Source: a virus. Taken from it: a stretch of DNA of 41,328 bases. The stretch spans positions 1 through 41,328 of the IMG/VR virus record IMGVR_UViG_3300048556_000776. The stretch is one strand, 5' to 3'. Below the pieces are notes generated by a model that saw nothing but the letters and a program-made list of their open reading frames with translations, was not told the origin of the DNA and ran no database searches. Shown piece by piece: positions 19,281 to 28,126 of the stretch (the first letter of the stretch is position 1; every line of letters begins with the position of its first letter). The translations under genes and the position numbers were made by a program.

Positions 19281-20009
19281 ATGCCACGTAAAAAAACTAC
19301 GAAAAAAGAAGAGGCGTTTAAAATACCTCAATTAGCTAGCCCAGGTTTTAAGGTTGAGAATAAAAAATTAACTGAAAGACAAAAGGAGTTTCTATCTCTT
19401 TCTTTAGATCAAGATACGCGCATAATGTTTATATGCGGACCAGCAGGCAGCTCAAAAACTTATATGGCTGTCTATTCCGCATTAAGGCATTTAAGCAATA
19501 ATAATGATTATGATTTAATGTATATTAGAACTGTAATTGAAAGTGCTGATAAAGGGCTTGGCGCTTTGCCAGGCGATATTGCAGATAAATTTAATCCATA
19601 TATAGCTCCCTTAAAAGACAAATTAGATGAAATGTTACCAGCTAAAAATACAGCTCCCTCGGTGATGAAAGAACTAATGGATGAAAGGGTAGATGCGTTG
19701 CCCATTAATTTCCTTAGAGGCGCTAATTGGATAGACAAAATAGTTGTGGCTGATGAAGCGCAGAACTTTACATTTAAAGAGCTGACTACTCTAGTAACTA
19801 GACTCGGTAAAAATAGTAAATTATTTATATGTGGAGATTTTATGCAGAGCGACATTAATGGAAAAAGCGGATTCGGACCGATGTACGATTTATTTAATGA
19901 CGAAGACAGTAAATTGAAAGGCATTCACTGCTTTCGATTTACAAAAGATGACATCATGCGAGATGAATTGCTTAAATTTATAATTGGAAAACTTGAAAAT
20001 AAAAAATAA
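19281..20009 (+). CDS. phoH: PhoH-like P-loop ATPase
   Basis: 242 residues. Walker A is CGPAGSSKTYMA (around residue 53). RTVIESADKGLGALPGDIADKFNPY and the Walker B VVADEAQN are hallmarks of PhoH. TRLGKNSKLFICGD acts as the sensor region. PhoH ATPases are common in marine phages; a helicase or RNA-related role is assumed for them but is not firmly established. The gene is divergent from the ParS-like gene and opens the long plus-strand late module. Confidence 0.9.
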   Translation: MPRKKTTKKEEAFKIPQLASPGFKVENKKLTERQKEFLSLSLDQDTRIMFICGPAGSSKTYMAVYSALRHLSNNNDYDLMYIRTVIESADKGLGALPGDIADKFNPYIAPLKDKLDEMLPAKNTAPSVMKELMDERVDALPINFLRGANWIDKIVVADEAQNFTFKELTTLVTRLGKNSKLFICGDFMQSDINGKSGFGPMYDLFNDEDSKLKGIHCFRFTKDDIMRDELLKFIIGKLENKK

Positions 20010-20030
20010 TTGTGTATATCTTTGTATACG

Positions 20031-20597
20031 ATGGAACTTATCTCAGCAATTATAGGAGCGGTAACTACCCTGGCGGGTATTTATCTCACGCATAGATTAA
20101 AATCAAAAAAAGATCCCCTGCCTAAGGATATAAATCGCAACGATAATATTTATACTGCTCTTTCATACCTTATTGCCGAGACAGATTCTGATAGATGCTA
20201 CGTCTATGAATTTCATAATGGAGACTATTATTATAGTGGCAATTCGCAACAAAAATTTAGTAACACATATGAGATCGTTGAAGAAGGAATAAGTTGCGAA
20301 GCGTCTGCAGAGCAGAATTTAAGAGTTTCGAATTATAACTTTTTTATTAAAGAATTAATTGAAGAGGGTGGTATATGTTACTCTAACACAGAAAAAATAC
20401 CAGACCCTTTATTCAAGGAAAAAATGCATAATAAGGGTATTAAAAGTATATCTTGCGTTCCAATTAAGTTATTGAATGGTAAGATTATAGGAATTTTGGG
20501 AATTGATTATGTAAAACATACTGTAGATTGCGATCAAGACATGTTCGAATTACTTAAGAATCAGGCTCGAATTATCAGCGGCTATCTTGGAGATTAG
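20031..20597 (+). CDS. Membrane-anchored GAF-like protein
   Basis: 188 residues from ATG 20031; an earlier TTG start at 20010 is possible but adds no conserved text. One N-terminal membrane segment (MELISAIIGAVTTLAGIYLT) is followed by a basic stop-transfer stretch, then a domain with YVYEFHNGDYYYSGN and SISCVPIKLLNGKIIGILGI, as in GAF domains. The C-terminal helix would complete it. GAF domains sense small molecules; no output domain is present. Tethering at the inner membrane is inferred. Confidence 0.65.
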   Translation: MELISAIIGAVTTLAGIYLTHRLKSKKDPLPKDINRNDNIYTALSYLIAETDSDRCYVYEFHNGDYYYSGNSQQKFSNTYEIVEEGISCEASAEQNLRVSNYNFFIKELIEEGGICYSNTEKIPDPLFKEKMHNKGIKSISCVPIKLLNGKIIGILGIDYVKHTVDCDQDMFELLKNQARIISGYLGD

Positions 20598-20630
20598 TTG
20601 AATTTTATTTAATTAATTATATAATTAACT

Positions 20631-20975
20631 ATGAATATAGTTTATTGCACTAACTGTGGTCACAAAATAGAATACACATCTCCTTCTCCTAAATTTTGCC
20701 CTTCATGCGGTAGCAGCATGGATGGATCAAAAGCTTCTGTAGACAACTCTCAAGTTGATGATATTGTTGTAGAAAAAATTCCATCTATATCTAAATTAGA
20801 GTACGAAATAGATGCGAGCAATGGTAATAGAGTTATTTCTGGAGGTGATTTAAAAAATATCTCCGAATCCCCTAAAAGAAAGGTTTCTAAGTCAAGTAAT
20901 GATAGCGAAGATCTTATCAAAGAAGGTATGCAGTTATGCAGGAAAAGCAAAAAGCAGACCGATATTGATGACTAG
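20631..20975 (+). CDS. Zinc-ribbon protein
   Basis: 114 residues. The N-terminus has YCTNCGHKIEYTSPSPKFCP and the next SCG, two CxxC knuckles 15 residues apart, so it should bind zinc. The rest is polar and Ser-rich, with a basic C-terminal patch. Its 3' end overlaps the sigma factor gene by 8 bp. The adjacency suggests, but does not prove, that it helps late transcription, for example by binding RNA polymerase. A TTGAAT-N16-TATAAT box lies 5 bp before ATG. Confidence 0.7.
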   Translation: MNIVYCTNCGHKIEYTSPSPKFCPSCGSSMDGSKASVDNSQVDDIVVEKIPSISKLEYEIDASNGNRVISGGDLKNISESPKRKVSKSSNDSEDLIKEGMQLCRKSKKQTDIDD

Positions 20976-21684
20976 GAAGGAAAAATTAAGCTACGAAGAC
21001 TGTGTTGATGTAATTGATAATGAATTGCGTAAACGAAAGCACAAATGGCGCCTCCACGCTCTCGCATGGATGGATTACGATGATGTCCAACAAATAATTC
21101 GTGCTCATATTTACAAAAAATGGGATCAATGGGACCAGAAAAGAAGTTTAGCTCCTTGGATAAATAAAATAATATCCAATCAAATTAAGAATATATTCAG
21201 GAATTATTATACTAACTTTGCTAGACCTTGTTTAAACTGCCCATTCGCTCAATCTTCGGCTAGTGAACATGAAGAGGGCCACACTGGCTTATGTGGATTC
21301 ACTCCAAGCGGGGTTCAATGTTCAGAGTGTCCATTATATTCTAAATGGGAGAAAACGAAAAAAAGTGCTCATGATATAAAAATGCCATTAGCTTTAGAGC
21401 ATCATCCTCAGGAAGTATATAATATATCAGAGGAATTAACTGATATTTCCGAAGCAGAAAGAAAATTGCACACATTAATGGAGTTTAAGTTATCTGATAA
21501 ACATTATGCAATTTATAAAATGATATATGTTGAACATCTACCAGAAGAAGAGGTTGCTAAAAAGATGGGTTATAAAAGTAATGAAAAGGGCAGAAAGGCT
21601 GGATACAAGCAATTAAAAAACCTAAAGAAAATATTCATTGAGAAAGCAAAAGAAGTTATTGATAGAAAGGATATTATTTTATGA
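20968..21684 (+). CDS. Phage RNA polymerase sigma factor (likely late sigma)
   Basis: 238 residues from ATG 20968, which overlaps the zinc-ribbon stop; the longer frame from 20899 would lie inside that gene. Residues ~30-85 (DYDDVQQIIRAHIYKKWDQW, then PWINKIISNQIKNIFRNYY) resemble sigma70 region 2. The C-terminal ~60 residues (YVEHLPEEEVAKKMGYKSN) look like a region 4 helix-turn-helix. Between them is a Cys cluster (CLNCP, CGF, CSECP), probably a zinc site not usual in gp55. It is the natural candidate to read the GTGTAAT late motif. Confidence 0.78.
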   Translation: MTRKEKLSYEDCVDVIDNELRKRKHKWRLHALAWMDYDDVQQIIRAHIYKKWDQWDQKRSLAPWINKIISNQIKNIFRNYYTNFARPCLNCPFAQSSASEHEEGHTGLCGFTPSGVQCSECPLYSKWEKTKKSAHDIKMPLALEHHPQEVYNISEELTDISEAERKLHTLMEFKLSDKHYAIYKMIYVEHLPEEEVAKKMGYKSNEKGRKAGYKQLKNLKKIFIEKAKEVIDRKDIIL

Positions 21685-22742
21685 GCAAAATAGAATTAAC
21701 GGAAACTCAAAAAACCTACCTAAGGGAAAATCACAAAAAAATTCCAGATTTAATAAAACTCACTCAAAATACTTTTTTAGACGATACTCTAGATGGAAGA
21801 TCAAAAGAAGGTAGAGCTGTTAAAGACTTCTTGGTTGAAGAGAGTTTAGATTACAATACAACAAAAAAAGAGAAAAAAGGGCCAATAGAACTCGCTGATG
21901 AACAAAAAGATGAGATTCTAGACTTAGCAGAAGACGGCTTAAACTCTTTCCAAATTGCTCAAATCATATTCCCCGATGAAGAGGTAAAAAAGCTATCTAC
22001 GGAGCAGCGAACGGTTATGGCTTATATTAAAGATGTAGCGCCAGACTTGCTGCAAAAAGATGAAAAACCAAGAGTGCGCGAGAAGTATCAGCCACCAGAC
22101 AGTTTTAACGATGTAATTAACTTAATATCAAATTATACTGGTGACGAATTGAATCCTGACGAAATAGGCTTAGTAGAGAAAAAATCAGCAGAAAAAATGT
22201 TACTATTTCTATCTGCGCCAAGATTTTTAAATACAATAAATAATTATAGAGATAAAGATGATAGAGACTTATTCGAAGCTGAATTTGTAAGAGCTACCTG
22301 GGGAAAACCTGATTTAACTAGCGATGAAATTAATTTATATATTAATGTTTGCATCGATTACATTAACCTGAGAAATGTAAGTAGAAATATTGAGAAATTA
22401 AATAGAATGTTTAATGATGCTGATTCACAACAAGAGATGACTGTAAGGCTAGCCGAGCTACTTAAGACAAAAAGTGAAGAGTACGATAAGTGTGAGAAAA
22501 GAATGGAATCTCTAATCAAAAAATTAAATGGTGATCGAGCTAAAAGGCTAGAGAATCGCCAATCTCAAAATGCATCAATATTATCATTAGTTGAAACTTT
22601 CCAAAATGAAAAAGAGCGAGCTGTGATGGTAAGAATGGCTGAAATGCAAAAAAAGTTAGTGAAAGAGGAAGCAGATCGCATGGAATCTATGGACTCCTGG
22701 AAAGCAAGAATATTAGGATTATCTAAAGACGATGCAGTATAA
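21681..22742 (+). CDS. Hypothetical protein, HTH plus coiled coil; small-terminase candidate
   Basis: 353 residues, ATGA overlap with the sigma gene. Residues ~70-125 (ELADEQKDEILDLAEDGLNS, then FQIAQIIF) look like a helix-turn-helix unit of the resolvase or small-terminase kind. The central domain is helical, and the last ~110 residues form a long coiled coil. It comes before the packaging genes, with hydroxylase and nuclease genes between it and the terminase. A DNA-recognition role in packaging or in transcription is inferred; no direct family match is claimed. Confidence 0.5.
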   Translation: MSKIELTETQKTYLRENHKKIPDLIKLTQNTFLDDTLDGRSKEGRAVKDFLVEESLDYNTTKKEKKGPIELADEQKDEILDLAEDGLNSFQIAQIIFPDEEVKKLSTEQRTVMAYIKDVAPDLLQKDEKPRVREKYQPPDSFNDVINLISNYTGDELNPDEIGLVEKKSAEKMLLFLSAPRFLNTINNYRDKDDRDLFEAEFVRATWGKPDLTSDEINLYINVCIDYINLRNVSRNIEKLNRMFNDADSQQEMTVRLAELLKTKSEEYDKCEKRMESLIKKLNGDRAKRLENRQSQNASILSLVETFQNEKERAVMVRMAEMQKKLVKEEADRMESMDSWKARILGLSKDDAV

Positions 22743-23307
22743 GTATATCCAGCCCCAAAGGCTCCTGAATATCTATGATGAGATATTCACAGCTGAGTCA
22801 GTCCTCACAAAAGAAGCATGTAATTTATTAATTAATTCATTTTCTGAGCAATGTAAATCTGCAACTGTCGCTGGAGTTAACGATGGTCAAAGAAATAATC
22901 TAAATACTGTCGCAATATCATCGCACCCTGTAGTTTCAGAAATTAAAAAATATTGTAGTCAAATTACAAAAACTAACATTTTATTTCAAGAAGAAGCGCA
23001 ATTCATTAAATATGAGCCATCAATGTACTATGAAGAACATTATGATTTTTTTGAAAACCCATATGCTATGTTACCAAGTCAGTTTGGAAAGCAAAGATGG
23101 TATAGTATACTATTTTACCTCAACAGTGGAAAAAAAGGTGGAGAAACTAGATTTCCTAAATTCAAGATGTCTTTTAAGCCTGAGGCGGGCAAAATGTTGA
23201 TGTGGAAAAATTTAAAAAATAATCAGCCCAATTATGACATGCTACATGAGTCTAAACCTACAGATAGCTGGACAAAATATGCGTTAATATTATGGATCAG
23301 AATGTAG
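22732..23307 (+). CDS. Prolyl 4-hydroxylase-like 2OG-Fe(II) oxygenase
   Basis: 191 residues. It follows the P4Hc order: HYDFF (first His and Asp of the iron site), RWYSILFYLNSGKKGGETRF, FKPEAGKMLMWKN, then LHESKPTDSWTKYALILWIR with the second His and the 2-oxoglutarate-binding Lys. The N-terminal ~60 residues match the usual FLTxEECxxLI lead. Such enzymes are frequent in large marine phages; substrates are not known. Overlaps its neighbours at both ends. Confidence 0.82.
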   Translation: MQYKYIQPQRLLNIYDEIFTAESVLTKEACNLLINSFSEQCKSATVAGVNDGQRNNLNTVAISSHPVVSEIKKYCSQITKTNILFQEEAQFIKYEPSMYYEEHYDFFENPYAMLPSQFGKQRWYSILFYLNSGKKGGETRFPKFKMSFKPEAGKMLMWKNLKNNQPNYDMLHESKPTDSWTKYALILWIRM

Positions 23308-24221
23308 AACATATATGCAAGGTTTGTAAAAAATCCTTTAAGTCTGAAAGAGCACTTCATATACATATTAAGTCTCATAACATTTTATTGAGCGAATACT
23401 ATACGACTTATTATCCAATGAAGAATTGGTATAATGGTGAGCCGTTACCTTTTAAAAACAAAAAAGATTATTTTCGCAAAAGATTTTCAACCAGATGGCA
23501 AATGGTGCAATGGCTTATAAAAAACAAAGATAATAAACTCGCTAAACATTATGCAGTTAGCGAGCTCAAAAATAGAATAGATGAGAAAAACCTCTTAAAG
23601 GCCCCTAGCCATATAGAATTGCAGATATATGACTTACCACCTATAGATAGCTATAAAATGCTTTTTGGGTCATATACAGAGGCTTCTAAGCTTACAGGGG
23701 TTGAGCCAATATTTACCAAAAGAATATGTAAAGAGTTTTACGCTGATAAATACAAAGATACGCCAATATTTATAGATACTCGAGAACAACAGCCATTATC
23801 ATTTCCCAACTCTAAAACAATGAAATTAGATTTTGGAGATTATACTTCATCTGGCGATTATTACTCATATACTTATGTTGACCGAAAAGGAGAGCAAGAT
23901 TTTAAATCAACAATGTCTACAGGTTTTGAGCGATTTAAAAAAGAATTAGATAGGTGTAGAAACATGGGGTGCTATTTATATGTGGTTACCGAAAGCGATA
24001 TAGAAAAAATAAAAAAGAGAAACAATTTTTCCAAACACCGATCTAACTTAAATTACATATGGCACAATATGAGAGTATTATCTCATGAATACGCGGGATG
24101 CTGCCAATTTATCTTCACGGGAAATCGAGAAAAATCTGTAGAAATTATTCCAAAATTATTAGTTCTTGGAGATGCTTTATGGAGCACGGACATTCAATAT
24201 TATCTAGACAAACAAAAATGA
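23292..24221 (+). CDS. C2H2 zinc finger fused to ERCC4/XPF-like nuclease
   Basis: 309 residues. An N-terminal C2H2-type finger (CKVCKKSFKSERALHIHIKS) is followed by ~120 residues of unassigned helical sequence. From residue ~157 comes an ERCC4-type nuclease: FIDTREQQPLSFPN, LDFGDYTSSGDY, YVDRKGEQDFKSTM and FKKELDRC. The Asp of GDY and the (E/D)RKxxxD group are the catalytic metal ligands of this fold. XPF-like enzymes cut branched DNA. Lying directly before the terminase, with ATGA overlap, it may resolve replicated DNA for packaging; that is inferred. Confidence 0.75.
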   Translation: MDQNVEHICKVCKKSFKSERALHIHIKSHNILLSEYYTTYYPMKNWYNGEPLPFKNKKDYFRKRFSTRWQMVQWLIKNKDNKLAKHYAVSELKNRIDEKNLLKAPSHIELQIYDLPPIDSYKMLFGSYTEASKLTGVEPIFTKRICKEFYADKYKDTPIFIDTREQQPLSFPNSKTMKLDFGDYTSSGDYYSYTYVDRKGEQDFKSTMSTGFERFKKELDRCRNMGCYLYVVTESDIEKIKKRNNFSKHRSNLNYIWHNMRVLSHEYAGCCQFIFTGNREKSVEIIPKLLVLGDALWSTDIQYYLDKQK

Positions 24222-26086
24222 GCTGGGAACCAGGAAATCAACCAAACAATCCTTTTAAGGAGGATATAAATAAATTACTTTTAGATAAAGGTTTTCTAGA
24301 AGAAGAAGAAGCTAAAATATTGTTATATCAATTTTTAAGAGAAAATATAACTTTCACAACTAGTTTATTGTCAGGAGTAGATTTATTTCCATTTCAACAC
24401 ATGGCGATTAAGGGTATGTTTGAAACTGACTACTTCCTAGGTATTTGGAGTCGGGGTATGTCAAAATCTTTTACTACAGGAATTTACGCCTTCCTGGACG
24501 CTATACTTAATCAGGGCGTAGAGATAGGGATATTAGCTGCTTCATTTAGGCAGTCAAAGCAAATATTTAAAAAAATTGAAGATATTGCAAATAAACCTCA
24601 GGCAAAAATGCTTGCAGGCTGCATTACTAAAAAAAGCAAGAGTAATGATGAGTGGTTGATGGAAATAGGTAGAAGCAGAATCAGAGCTCTGCCATTAGGC
24701 GATGGTTCCAAGCTTCGTGGTTTTAGATTTCATAGAATCATTATTGATGAGATGTTGTTAATGCCTGAAAGAGTATACAATGAAGTTATCGTGCCATTCT
24801 TGTCTGTTGTTGAAAATCCTACCCAAAGAGAGGAGTTATTTAACCTTGAAACAAACTTGATAAAAAAAGGCGAAATGACTGAAGATCAAAGATATAGATG
24901 GCCTAACAATAAATTAATAATGTTATCATCCGCTAGTTATAAATTTGAATATTTGTATAAATTATATTCTAATTTCGAAGATTTGATATTAAATCATGTT
25001 GACCATAAAGATGGCTCTAATGCTAGGAGATCTATTATGCACTTTAGTTATGATTGCGCTCCTAAGCAATTGTATGATGTTAATTTGATTAATCAATCTA
25101 AAGCTACAATGAGTCAATCTCAGTTTGATAGAGAGTTTAATGCTATATTTACAGATGATAGCAGTGGATATTTTAAGACTTCTAGAATGGCGGAATGCAC
25201 AATAAAGGATGGAGAAGGGCAGTGTGTGGAAATAGCGGGCGAACCTGATGCAAAATATATTTTAGCTATTGACCCTAGCTGGGCAGAAAGTGAAAGCTCT
25301 GATGATTTTGCTATGCATATATTAAAATTAAATGATGAAAAGCGAAATGCGACCGTAGTCCATAGTTATGCAATGTCTGGAACTCGTTTACAAGATCATA
25401 TGTTCTATTTTAAATATCTTATAGAAAAATTTAATATTGTTAGTATTGTAGCTGACTATATGGGAGGCGTTCAATTTATTAATGCTGTTAATGAAAGCTC
25501 TATGTTTAAAAAAGATAATATTAACTTTAAACAAATAGATGTTAATTTTGATGACTTAAATGATTATCAGAATGTCCTTAAGGGAGTTAGGCAACAATAT
25601 AACCAACAGGACAGAAGAATTTGTTTCCTAAGAAAACCTAGTTCTGACTGGATAAGAAGAGCGAACGAATCTCTTCAGGCGAATTTCGATCATAAAAGAT
25701 TGTGGTTTGCGTCAAGAGCTATTGACGAAGATTATGCTATGCAACGCAGAAAGAAAATACCAATCACGAAATTAAAATTTTTAAAAAATGAAGAAAAGAA
25801 TCAGTCTCCCCAATCTAAAATGATTGACCTCATTGAGCATCAATACGATCTAATGAACTTAACCAAGTCTGAGTGTGCTCTGATTCAAATAAAAACTTCT
25901 CCCCAAGGAACTCAGACATTTGACTTGCCTGACAATTTAAAAAGACAAACGGGCCCCGAAAAAACTAGAAAAGACTCTTACTCTGCATTAGTTCTAGGCA
26001 ACTGGATGACTTCATTGTACTATGAATTTATGAATGTCGATTTGACTCCAAAGTACGTAGACTTTACGCCAATGTTTATAAAATAA
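24218..26086 (+). CDS. terL: Terminase large subunit
   Basis: 622 residues from ATG 24218. The 40 codons further upstream overlap the nuclease gene in another frame and are not needed. The ATPase has Walker A-like WSRGMSKSFT (residues ~77-86) and Walker B RIIIDEM (~173-179), followed by NKLIMLSSAS as the coupling motif. The nuclease domain begins at ~347 with YILAIDPSWAES, with VSIVADYMGG about 80 residues later. The order and length fit gp17-type terminases that pump DNA into the prohead and cut it. The TerL/portal/protease/capsid order is standard. Confidence 0.92.
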   Translation: MSWEPGNQPNNPFKEDINKLLLDKGFLEEEEAKILLYQFLRENITFTTSLLSGVDLFPFQHMAIKGMFETDYFLGIWSRGMSKSFTTGIYAFLDAILNQGVEIGILAASFRQSKQIFKKIEDIANKPQAKMLAGCITKKSKSNDEWLMEIGRSRIRALPLGDGSKLRGFRFHRIIIDEMLLMPERVYNEVIVPFLSVVENPTQREELFNLETNLIKKGEMTEDQRYRWPNNKLIMLSSASYKFEYLYKLYSNFEDLILNHVDHKDGSNARRSIMHFSYDCAPKQLYDVNLINQSKATMSQSQFDREFNAIFTDDSSGYFKTSRMAECTIKDGEGQCVEIAGEPDAKYILAIDPSWAESESSDDFAMHILKLNDEKRNATVVHSYAMSGTRLQDHMFYFKYLIEKFNIVSIVADYMGGVQFINAVNESSMFKKDNINFKQIDVNFDDLNDYQNVLKGVRQQYNQQDRRICFLRKPSSDWIRRANESLQANFDHKRLWFASRAIDEDYAMQRRKKIPITKLKFLKNEEKNQSPQSKMIDLIEHQYDLMNLTKSECALIQIKTSPQGTQTFDLPDNLKRQTGPEKTRKDSYSALVLGNWMTSLYYEFMNVDLTPKYVDFTPMFIK

Positions 26087-26153
26087 AAGTTAAAAGTAAC
26101 TTTAAAAGTAACTTTTTTTACTTATTATAATATATAGGTGTAATTCTCGACAA
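26087..26153 (+). promoter_or_regulatory. Terminase-portal gap: hairpin repeats and late motif
   Basis: AAAGTTA-AAAG-TAACTTT can form a hairpin, and the AAAAGTAACTTT unit is repeated next to it, followed by T residues (a possible weak terminator). GTGTAAT (26138-26144) lies 9 bp before the portal ATG. Confidence 0.55.
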
Positions 26154-28118
26154 ATGGCTAAAAGAAAATATACTAAGAAATCTGAATACTGGAAAAAGTT
26201 TGACCAAAGTCAACCTTTGGACAATATAATGATATCAAATTCTGCTCAATGGTCTCCAGAGTTATCTGGAGAAGGATTTTACCAATCGATAGCGAGTGAA
26301 TACAGTAGAGGTGGTAAAGTCGATACCCAAACAAGAAAGAATCGAGCGGCTTTAGGCACAAAGGCTTCTAAATACGAAAACATTCATAAGGGGCTGCTTC
26401 CATACCATTTCAGCGCAGAAGGGATACATATCAGAGAAGCTATTGAATTGTGCCAAAAAGCTTACTGTAATATTTCTATATTTAGAAACGCAATTGATAT
26501 TATGTCTGAATTTGCTAATGCAGAAATTATGCTAGAGGGCGGTAGTGAAGTTGCTAGAAATTTTATACAAAAATGGTTTGACAAAATTAACTTATGGTTT
26601 TTAAAAGATCAATTTTTTAGAGAGTATTATCGATCAGGAAATGTTTTCCTATATACCTTAGAAGGTAAAATTGATTTAAATGATTTGAGAAGATCTTACA
26701 GAACAGAGATTCTTGGACTCAAAGGTAAAATTCCATTAAGGTATATCATCCTAAATCCATATGACATCGTAAGAAGGCATAGCTCTTCATTTTCTGACTC
26801 TTTGTATGAAAAGATATTAAGCGAGTATGAGATAGAAAGGCTAAAAAGCCCAAAGAACGATTTAGATAAGCAAATATTTGAATCCTTGTCTCCTGAGGCT
26901 AAGAAGAAAGTTAAGGACAATGCTTACTTGAGGGATGGTGTGAAAGTCCCTCTTGATCCTAAATATCTTAGATACTGCTTTTATAAAAAACAAGATTATG
27001 AGCCATTTGCTATTCCATTTGGATTTTCTGTTTTAGACGACATTAACTTTAAGCTAGAGCTTAAAAAAATTGATCAAGCTATTACTAGAACAATCGAAAA
27101 TGTGATACTCTTAATCACAATGGGGGCTGAGCCAGACAAAGGAGGAGTCAATCCAACTAACATGGTGGCTATGCAAAAGCTTTTTCAAAATGAAAGTGTT
27201 GGCAGGGTTTTAGTCAGTGACTATACAACTAAAGCACAATTTGTTATACCAGAAATTAATAAGGTTTTAGGTGCTGAAAAATATGAGATTGTCAATCAAG
27301 ATATCAAGGAAGGCTTGCAGAATATAATTGTTGGCCAAGAAAAATTCTCAAATACTGCAGTTAAGGCTGAAATATTCCTAGAAAGGTTAAAAGAGTCGAG
27401 GAATGCATTTTTAAAGCAATTTCTTCAGCCAGAAATTAATCAGATTTGCAAAAACTTAGGAATGAAATCTATACCCCAAGCAAAATTTGAAGAAGTGAAT
27501 GTTAAGGATGAAACACAACTTCAAAGAGTAACTACAAGATTAATGGAGATAGGAATACTGACTCCGCAGCAAGGTGTAGACGTTATGAAAACTGGAGTAT
27601 TCCCAGAATCAAAAGAGATTTCGCCTGCTCAAGAAAAATTTGTAGAAGAGAGAGAAATGGGGTACTACAATCCTTTAGTAGGTGGAGTACCTATGATTGA
27701 AGGAGAAACTTCAACTCAGACACCTAAGTCTGCTGGTAGACCAACTGGCACGTCAGGAATTCCGAAAGAAGCTGCCGCTAAAGAAACGTATGGCAGAACA
27801 GATATACAAAATGTAGTATATGCAACTGAGCAATTCACAGAAGAAGCTAAGAAAATATTAAAAACTCATAAAAAAATAAAAAGATTAAATAAAGGGCATC
27901 AAAAACTTATAAGTGAATTATGTTCTAAAATAGTAGTATCTTCTGAGCAAGAAAATTGGAATAAAAACTTTGAAAGCGTTGTCAAAGATTCTGAAAAGAT
28001 TATGGATTTAAATACTTTAGAAGGCGTAGATAAAATATGCTTAGAGCATCAAATAGAAGAATACCCAGCTGCACTACTATATCATAGTAAAAAAAATAAA
28101 AGCAAAAAATCTGTGTAA
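26154..28118 (+). CDS. Portal protein
   Basis: 654 residues. Size, position after the terminase, and text such as IDIMSEFANAEIMLEGG, FFREYYRSGNVFLY and LGLKGKIPLRYIILNPYDI fit phage portals, which have this stretch of clip and wing helices. The C-terminal ~100 residues are Lys-rich and helical. It forms the 12-fold ring for DNA entry and nucleates capsid assembly. The last codon and stop (GTG TAA) lie inside the late motif of the next gene. Confidence 0.88.
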   Translation: MAKRKYTKKSEYWKKFDQSQPLDNIMISNSAQWSPELSGEGFYQSIASEYSRGGKVDTQTRKNRAALGTKASKYENIHKGLLPYHFSAEGIHIREAIELCQKAYCNISIFRNAIDIMSEFANAEIMLEGGSEVARNFIQKWFDKINLWFLKDQFFREYYRSGNVFLYTLEGKIDLNDLRRSYRTEILGLKGKIPLRYIILNPYDIVRRHSSSFSDSLYEKILSEYEIERLKSPKNDLDKQIFESLSPEAKKKVKDNAYLRDGVKVPLDPKYLRYCFYKKQDYEPFAIPFGFSVLDDINFKLELKKIDQAITRTIENVILLITMGAEPDKGGVNPTNMVAMQKLFQNESVGRVLVSDYTTKAQFVIPEINKVLGAEKYEIVNQDIKEGLQNIIVGQEKFSNTAVKAEIFLERLKESRNAFLKQFLQPEINQICKNLGMKSIPQAKFEEVNVKDETQLQRVTTRLMEIGILTPQQGVDVMKTGVFPESKEISPAQEKFVEEREMGYYNPLVGGVPMIEGETSTQTPKSAGRPTGTSGIPKEAAAKETYGRTDIQNVVYATEQFTEEAKKILKTHKKIKRLNKGHQKLISELCSKIVVSSEQENWNKNFESVVKDSEKIMDLNTLEGVDKICLEHQIEEYPAALLYHSKKNKSKKSV

Positions 28119-28119
28119 T
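28113..28119 (+). promoter_or_regulatory. Late motif GTGTAAT, 7 bp before ATG
   Basis: GTGTAAT (28113-28119), 7 bp, ATG 28127. The motif contains the portal stop codon. Confidence 0.65.
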
Positions 28120-28126
28120 GCTTTGT

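Noticed and set aside
19508-19924. 138-codon minus-strand frame within phoH
   Set aside because: It lies entirely antisense to a well-supported PhoH gene and is Ser/Leu-rich in the manner of a shadow frame.
24098-24217. Longer terminase starting at 24098
   Set aside because: It would overlap the nuclease gene by 124 bp; ATG 24218 gives the ATGA overlap typical of this operon.
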